DNA from: Dicaeum eximium
Lineage: Eukaryota; Chordata; Aves; Passeriformes; Dicaeidae
Length of the DNA stretch: 64,000 nt
NCBI GenBank assembly: GCA_013396995.1
Contig: VWZP01006690.1
Span: 301,703 to 365,702 of the forward strand
Reading direction: 5' to 3'
Below are positions 57,821-64,000 of this stretch, piece by piece. Each line of letters opens with the position of its first letter. Position 1 is the stretch's first letter. The notes below the pieces were generated by a model, which did no database searches, was not told where the DNA came from, and saw nothing but the letters and a program-made list of their open reading frames with translations. The translations under genes and the position numbers were made by a program.

Positions 57821-60365
57821 TTTAATGCATGACTTGCCCAAATTCTTCCAAGGATTTCAAGATGCATTGGGTTCAGATTTGTATTTTTGATTTGCATTCT
57901 GCTCAGCTTCTAGAACACCTGAATGCATTTTTTCAGGAGAATGAGCTATGAGCTGTTTGCACAAGCTGCTTCTAAGGATGAAGCTGTTTCATTTAAACAT
58001 TTACAGTTACACTTCCCCTTGAGAAGGCAGTCCTGTACTAATCACCCACCCTTTCCTCATTAAAGTCTGTTCTACACTGATGACATCAGAAATTTTAATA
58101 TGTGGCCAAATATTAAAAATTCCATAAGGTAGTAAGTAGTAATTGAGTAAAACCAAACTAATAAACACTGTAAATTTCATAAAATACCTTTTATCTGTGA
58201 ACTTTACCCATTGTAAAAGTTTGCAGGCTGTGTGTGCCACAAACTTACCTTTGATATCACACACTGAACACAAATATTGCAAAACAAGTGCAGCACTTTT
58301 TGACCATGTATCTATGCATTAAAGAAATTACAGCTGGAGTATAACAGATAAAGCACTTGTTTTGGTGCCAGCTGACAGTCTGGGGGTTTGATTGTTTTAC
58401 AGTGACAAAGAATATAAACAACCTTCTTTCACAAGCTGTGTTCATATTACTATTTGATGTAAACACAAACAAGGCTTGATAAAACTTGAAATTATGCTGA
58501 ATGAACTTTTTCCACAGGCTAAACCTTGATTTTCAATAAAAACTCCATTTATTCAAACATGCTCTACAGATGGCCATCAGCACATTTGTCTTTACTCTGT
58601 AGCACATTCAGTGCCCTTTCCTCCTGCCTATTGCCTTGGTGTTCATTGTACAGATGTTGCTAGAGGGATATATTTCTTAGAGTATTTGTAGTGTCTCAAG
58701 TAGGAGACGTTTCTTTGATGGTAAAGAAGTCACATGGATTTCCCCACACCTCAAAGTATAGTCTGCAACTTTACCAAGACATTCCTAACACAAAATCAAA
58801 GTAACAAATTAGAGCTTCTGAGAGCCAACAGTTAGGGCTTGGGGCTTTTCCCTTCAGGAGTCAGGGAATGTGTTGAAAGGCCTTGTTTTGCACATGAAAA
58901 CAGACACTAAAGCCTCTCCTAAAGCAACACCTCCATCTCATGTGCGAGGCTAAGTAAAGAAAGAAAAAAAAAACCAACTGGTGATTATTTCTCCATCCAA
59001 CAAAATATCTGACAGTATCTTTTGAGCAATAGAGTCCTCAGACTTCCCTTTTGAAAAGCCATGTTGTGTTTAAAAGAAACTTGTGTCAGAAGGGAACAGC
59101 CCTTAATGCAAGAGGAGGATCCAGCACAGAGGAAGGGCTTTAACACGAGCTCAAACAAGGGTAATGGGTGACATAAAAGACACTTCCAAACAAAAATATC
59201 CAGACACCGAAAGGGCAATTACACTTTTTAAAACCAAGTTAATTTTTTTAATTATAAAAACTATTTTGATAATTAAAGAGCACCATTTAACAGCGCTTTG
59301 TTTAGACAGAAACAGATTCTCCAGACATACAAAGGAAGTTAGCTCAGAGAGTAGACAAATTTTTTCAACCTCATCAAGTATTTCCTCTTAATCTAGTTAG
59401 ATCTTTATGAATTCAAATTGAAGTGTCCCTCTCGCCATACAGTTAAGGAAGAACTTGGTCAATAGAAGTGGATTTTCCATTAAATGCTATTCCCGATGCC
59501 CAGCGAATACATTTATTAAAATGTACTGTATTTGAAGACATAAAACCCACATGAATTCCACCAACAATTCAAACAGCCCTCACACTCACTACAAAATGAC
59601 CTCTCAAGCTCACAAGGACCCAAAACCATTAATAAACACAGATGTGAGCTGCACAGGAACTGTGATGACAAGTTACAACTGGCAAGTATGGCACATAAAA
59701 GAGCATATTTTGTAATAAGCAAGTAGGCCAGAAATGGAATATCATCAATCAAACATGATTGATTAAAACTGAACTCCTTCCTGCTGCCAGCTTGGTCATG
59801 CTAAGAGTAACTCCTTCACTCAGGAGAGGTAGGTGGTTCTCTGAGGTCACCCTGTTCGTAAACATTACAGGTGTGAGGGTTCCACTCCTACACACCATCA
59901 CACTTTGAATGCTGCAGTGGTTACACTGACAAGACAAAAGCAGAATACAACAGTGCTGTTCTCACTTCCCAGCTTTCCATAGTCCAGATGAGGGCAGGTG
60001 ATGAACAAGACTAGCAGATAAATTCCAGCAAGCATTCAGATTGGCCAGGCCATCAGTTATGCCCATAGCGACTGGAAAATCAGGTCATTTTTGGGGCAGC
60101 TTATCCAAGGTAGCAGCAAACACACTTAACAAAGGTTGACTATCCAGTAAGGTAATTTAAATTAGACACTTTTCACTGCAGGTCAAACTAATTCAAATCA
60201 CTCTCTTTAAATACAGGTAGGCATAGAGTTATCAGAGACAAACTAACAAATTATAACTTTTAAAGAACTAACATTTTTTCATACAGTCAATGCATCAAGC
60301 ATGATTTCCATGACGAGAGTTCAAAGAACATCCCAAAAGGATACATAAGTATTTCCCTGCTCACT

Positions 60366-60428
60366 GCAGGGTGGTTCAACTAGAGGACCTTTAAAGGTCT
60401 CTTCCAAGCCAAGCTATTTTGGTTCTAC
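60366..60428 (+). mobile_element. CR1 LINE 3'-end fragment (forward)
   Basis: GGGTGGTTCAACTAGAGGAC and the following CTTTAAAGGTCTCTTCCAA resemble the terminal CR1 sequence, ending near a degraded TTTTGGTTCTA tail. Short and 5'-truncated. Confidence 0.65.
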
Positions 60429-61274
60429 ATCAGCCGTGTAACGCACCTGCACTACAGCACTATCAAATCAGTAACTCTGATCTAAAACTTTACAATGGTA
60501 CCTCTGTAATATGTTCACATGCTTCTTCCAAAGAAACCAAAACCACACCAAAAGGAATATAAAACTTGGATATCAAGCAACAGTTTCATGGAGAATTTAA
60601 ACAGAACTCCACAATGAACATTAAATGAAAATTAAAACCTTTGTTTTCAGGTCACATTTGTAAAAATCTAGGAGACCCCGTCTAGAAAATATCTAGGAAG
60701 TATCTTTTCTGCATTTCACAACATTCAATTTTTTGAGGGAACAGCTACCAGGCAGCAAGCGTGTTTCATTTAGTATTTACCGTTTAATTATCCGAACGTT
60801 TTGCACTCCTGCTTCTCTTCTCGGAGGAGGAAAGTTTTAATCCCGCTTTTTCCCCCTCTCTAAGCCGTTCTTGCCGGAGTGAAGCAGCCCCTCGAGTGCC
60901 GTCTCCGCACCCTCACAGCCCCGGGGCGGGCGCAGGCAGAGGGCGCTGCCCTCAGAACGCCTCCACAGCCGGAGGCGCGGCTCCGGGCCGCTCCAAGAGC
61001 GGGAGAGAGCGAGAGGCAGAGGGAGACGAAGAGCGAGTGAGACCGAGAGCGAGAGGCAGAACGAGACCGGGAGCAGCGGCAGTCCCGGTCGGTCCGTGCC
61101 GGTCGGTCGGTCCGTCCCTCCCGTTCCGCCCCTCAGCCCCCGCCTCGCCCTCAGCGCCTCAGGGCCGCGCGCCCCCGGCAGGTGGCGGCGCAGGCGCGCG
61201 CGAGGGCGGGCCGTGGGCGGGCGTGCGGGAGTGGCGCCAGCGATAGAAGGGCGTCAGGAAGAACGCTTAACGCA

Positions 61275-61346
61275 GGCGCGGTGGCCAAGTGGTAAGGCGT
61301 CGGTCTCGTAAACCGAAGATCGCGGGTTCGAACCCCGTCCGTGCCT
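61275..61346 (+). tRNA. tRNA-Thr (anticodon CGT)
   Basis: Complete 72-nt tRNA gene. The acceptor stem GGCGCGG (61275-61281) pairs with CCGTGCC (61339-61345) with one G-T pair, and the discriminator base is T. The anticodon stem TCGGT/ACCGA (61300-61304 / 61312-61316) encloses the loop CTCGTAA with anticodon CGT at 61307-61309, reading the ACG Thr codon. The T arm GCGGG/CCCGT carries TTCGAAC. The A box (TGGCCAAGTGG, 61282-61292) and B box (GGTTCGAACCC, 61325-61335) are perfect Pol III promoters, and a T7 terminator sits at 61379-61385. No intron is present and CCA is not encoded, as in eukaryotes. It lies about 4 kb past MRTFB; from memory, human has a tRNA-Thr-CGT downstream of MRTFB too. Confidence 0.97.
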
Positions 61347-61378
61347 CAGCGAGTTTGCGCTCGCGGGAGCTGTCCCGA

Positions 61379-61385
61379 TTTTTTT
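61379..61385 (+). terminator. RNA polymerase III T-run terminator of tRNA-Thr
   Basis: Seven consecutive T residues start 33 nt after the tRNA 3' end in otherwise GC-rich sequence, a standard Pol III stop. Confidence 0.8.
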
Positions 61386-61660
61386 AGGGGAAGGCGGAGC
61401 GCACGGCCCGGCGGCCAAAGCCGGGACCCTCCAGGGAGCGTCCGGCCCGGCATGGCGGGCATGGCGGCTCCGCAGGGCCTACGGCCGCCGGGGCGCACTG
61501 GGCAGCGGTAGATCCGCTCCGCCGGGCGGGTCCCCGGCTCCCCCCGAGCGCACGTACTCATCCAAGGGCTCGCACCGGCGGCAGCGGCTGCTCCGGCCAC
61601 AGCAAAGGGCTCTGCCGCGGGAGCGCGCACCGCTGCATCGACCGCGGTAATTCCTGTCCT

Positions 61661-63489
61661 GCTGCTTGACCGCCCTCCTCACATCTGCAGCAACAGAAAC
61701 ATTTTTCTTCATTTTTCCTTGGAGCCTAAGCCTGTTTTCAAGAGACCCTCAGCTTAGCCTGAAGAAACAAAAAATAGTTTGAAATGTGAAGGACCAAGGT
61801 GACTGCTGAGGCCCAGTGGAAGTCGTGTCACACGCCTTTTCTACACAGCACTCTTGAGGCACATGTGTCACATGGAGTCATTCCTGGCAGGAGCAAGTGG
61901 AGCCTCTGCAGGGTCCTGTTTCAAGAGATCCTCCAGCTCCTTCAAACTGTTGTTTGAAGAGAGCCTTCTCCAGAGGCTGCAGCTAACAAGATCATCCTGT
62001 AATCCCCCAGGTCCCTTTCATTGGTTCACTCCCACCCTGCCACAATGTAATTAAGTATTTGTTAATTTGGTCCTGTCTTCTGATTAGTAAACCATGAGGT
62101 TTCTTCATCTGTATCACTAACCACTTAGAAGGATTATCTGCAATGTGATTAGTTGTACTTTACATTTTCTATTTTTTAACAGGAAAAAACTCCCAGTGAC
62201 ACTGAAAATGGGTAAGGAAGGGGTGTGGTGGTCAAGCTCCCAGGAGCCCAGCAGTGCTCCCCTTCTCCAGGTGGAACAAACACTGGGTGCTTCGGACACA
62301 GCTGGTCCAGCAGGACCACAAATGGCCAGGAGGTCCAACTTGGTGACACTGATGGGACCAGGCACCAAACCCACACACACAGTTAAGGGTTGACAGCACT
62401 TAGCGCATCCTAACAGTGTAAATAGGAAAAGAATTACTAATTGAAAGAAATCTTTATTGATTATGTTTGATTTGATATTGATTATGTTTGATATTTACTT
62501 ACCATTTGAAATTTTACTGACCACTGTTTCCACACAATCACTTTTGATTTCTTCTTGAAAAATCTTCCTCTCATATTCTGCACCACTGTTGTCAGGAATA
62601 TAAACTGTACGTTTGTTGTATGAACGGAAATAAACGTCTTGAACTATTTACACTGGATTTTGTAAATATACTTAGATATTTTTACTTATGGATACCAAGG
62701 ACAGTGAGGTACATCCATGTCCCTGAAACTACTTTGATAGGAGGGTTGTAACAACTAAATGCAAAAATCAAACTCAAGGACAAAACACATATCTGATAAA
62801 TACTGCTTTCTGTTTACTACAGTCTCAGCGATAAGCCTCTCAGGGAAGGTGGAGATGAGCCACCTTGCCACTGATGAGTAAAGCTTTCAGAAATTTGTAC
62901 TTGTTTTTTAGAAATAATATATTTATAGGATAAAGCCAGGTATGCATAAGAACTGTGGCTGTGTTTGACCCTCAAACCATGGTTTGAGGCCTGTGAGTCT
63001 GTGTTAAGTGACACAGAAATCAGATAACACAGAGCCTGTTTTTCCAGTTTGCAGACAGAATTTACATTTTGTTGAGTAACATTGCTAAACAATTAGCATG
63101 ATAACAATGTTGCTAAGTAACATTTTAAGAAGTCTTGTGGTTATCTACTTGAAATTAATTTTGTAATTAGAAAACTATCTGTGCACTCACAACCTAGGAG
63201 AAACTTGTGCAGCACAGAAATAGTAACTCCACCAGCACTTAAGAGGTAGAAATAATTAACATATCACACGGGTCTGCTGCCACAATGGGTTAATTTACCT
63301 GATGTCAAACCTTTTTTCAAAGTGTTGCTCCACTTGCCTTCAACTTTCTTCTTTTTAGACAACACAAGGCCCAAATTTTAACATCTCTCCTTTTAGGCCA
63401 GCTTTTCTACACCTCTAATCACCCTTGCTACAATCCCCCTGAAACATTTCTTATAACCAAGAATAACATGCTCCATATTATTGGTGAAG
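61661..63489. other. Intergenic region downstream of tRNA-Thr
   Basis: Noncoding, AT-rich in its right part, with one 21-bp tandem duplication. I searched by eye for the miR-193b and miR-365 mature sequences, expected further along in the human order, and did not find them on the + strand. Confidence 0.6.
62455..62496. repeat. 21-bp AT-rich tandem duplication
   Basis: Two near-identical units starting TATTGATTATGTTTGAT at 62455 and 62476, in intergenic DNA. Confidence 0.8.
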
Positions 63490-63700
63490 TGAGCAGGCTC
63501 AGGGCACAGGGGGCTCACCGCGGGAGCGCGCACCGCACACAGCGGGGCTCACCGCGGGAGCGCGCACCGCACATAGCGGGGCTCACCGCGGGAGCGCGCA
63601 TCGCACACGGCCCAGGCCGGGCTGCCACCGCCGCCGTGCCCCCAAACGCTGCCCACACCACACCGCACCGGGCACTGACCGCCACTCACGGCCCTGTCCC
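63490..63700. promoter_or_regulatory. Second CpG-rich patch at right end of window
   Basis: GC- and CpG-rich patch that includes the three-copy 34-bp minisatellite and extends to about 63700. It could be an island or only a GC-rich repeat. ORFs of about 110-140 aa on both strands here are low-complexity and unsupported. Confidence 0.4.
63510..63611. repeat. 34-bp GC-rich minisatellite, three copies
   Basis: Three contiguous 34-bp units (starts 63510, 63544, 63578), differing at only a few positions. The unit core CCGCGGGAGCGCGCACCGC also occurs once at 61615-61633 in the tRNA-bearing CpG island. Confidence 0.9.
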
Positions 63701-63986
63701 CAGAGCAGACCCAGGGTGTGAAACTGAAACCCCAAACTTCCTGTCTCGCCACGCGCCTGGCAGCGCTGCTCCCCTGCAGCCCTGGCTGCCGAGGGCGCCT
63801 GCAGCTCGTTGTGGCACTGAGGCTGACCCAGCGCCCGGCTGGGGAATCCCAGGGCAGAATTTGTGCTACAGTCATGTGAAATGAGTCCCCTCCATAATCC
63901 AGTTTCTATCATTGCATAATTTAAAAAAAAATCCCTTACACTGTGCAGTGTTATTGATGAAGCAAATTTAATTTAGTTTCACATTC

Positions 63987-64000
63987 TTTTTTTTTTTTTT
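63987..64000. repeat. Poly(T) run at window edge
   Basis: At least 14 T residues, cut by the window end. It could be a simple repeat or the reverse-oriented tail of a retroposed element continuing outside. Confidence 0.6.

Larger units (their letters stand above)
57300..60879. other. Intergenic region between MRTFB and tRNA-Thr
   Basis: AT-rich noncoding DNA with two CR1 fragments in opposite orientations and no credible gene. A further AATAAA at about 58537 could serve rare longer MRTFB transcripts. Confidence 0.7.
60880..61660. promoter_or_regulatory. Intergenic CpG island enclosing the tRNA-Thr gene
   Basis: Strongly GC- and CpG-rich block of about 0.8 kb in AT-rich intergenic DNA. It includes a purine-rich degenerate GAGCGAGAGGCAGA repeat (61003-61075), a GGTCGGTCCG run (61087-61120), the tRNA, and a further CpG-rich part after it. 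A tRNA gene alone does not need an island this long, so it may also be a Pol II promoter. ORFs inside it are compositional and match no protein I recognise. Confidence 0.6.

Noticed and set aside
60896..61712. Open frames on both strands in the tRNA CpG island
   Set aside because: Arg/Gly/Ala-rich translations of CpG-rich DNA, one running through the tRNA; no family resemblance or splice support.
63468..63912. 138-codon + strand frame and 108/109-codon - strand frames
   Set aside because: They span the 34-bp minisatellite; multiple frames open together indicate composition and not coding.
61386..64000. miR-193b and miR-365 hairpins expected downstream of the tRNA from human gene order
   Set aside because: Reading the + strand I found neither mature sequence; they probably lie beyond the window.

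Overview
This is vertebrate nuclear DNA, almost certainly from a bird. It shows long introns with GT-AG splice sites, CpG islands at first exons, several CR1-type LINE 3' ends, and G/T-rich simple sequence of the kind common in songbird introns. Species cannot be read from the window. There is no operon, phage, CRISPR array or other prokaryotic feature.

One protein-coding gene on the + strand fills most of the window: MRTFB (MKL2, myocardin-related transcription factor B), an actin-regulated coactivator of SRF. Two alternative first coding exons were found, 1a (ATG 5583) and 1b (ATG 16515). Each lies in its own CpG-rich segment and each ends in phase 1, so either can splice to the shared exon at 30096. 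Fourteen shared coding exons follow (30096-52464). All junctions join in frame, giving about 1105 aa from 1a or 1094 aa from 1b. The protein order is three RPEL motifs, basic nuclear-import region, Gln-rich segment, SAP domain, leucine-zipper coiled coil, and C-terminal activation domain. A 3' UTR of about 4.8 kb runs to a poly(A) signal at 57270.

Layout: 1-5562 is upstream noncoding sequence. 5563-16500 holds exon 1a and the intron up to promoter 1b. 16515-30095 is exon 1b and a 13 kb intron with two minisatellites. 30096-33214 is a compact cluster of RPEL exons. 33215-52464 holds the remaining exons. 52465-57290 is the 3' UTR. 57300-60800 is intergenic with CR1 debris. 60880-61660 is a CpG island containing a complete tRNA-Thr(CGT) gene. 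61700-64000 is intergenic, with a second CpG-rich patch carrying a 34-bp minisatellite. As I recall it, the human order on 16p13 is MRTFB, tRNA-Thr-CGT, MIR193B/MIR365A, PARN; the first two steps of that order are seen here.

The points most worth checking are a GC-AG intron with a NAGNAG acceptor inside the RPEL-region exons, two short uORFs ahead of the 1b start, Pumilio-type motifs near the distal poly(A) site, a perfect 23-bp triplication in intron 1, and a 19-bp GC-rich word shared by the tRNA-bearing CpG island and a minisatellite 2 kb away. I found no new multi-gene system; this is a conserved animal gene with interesting regulatory detail.
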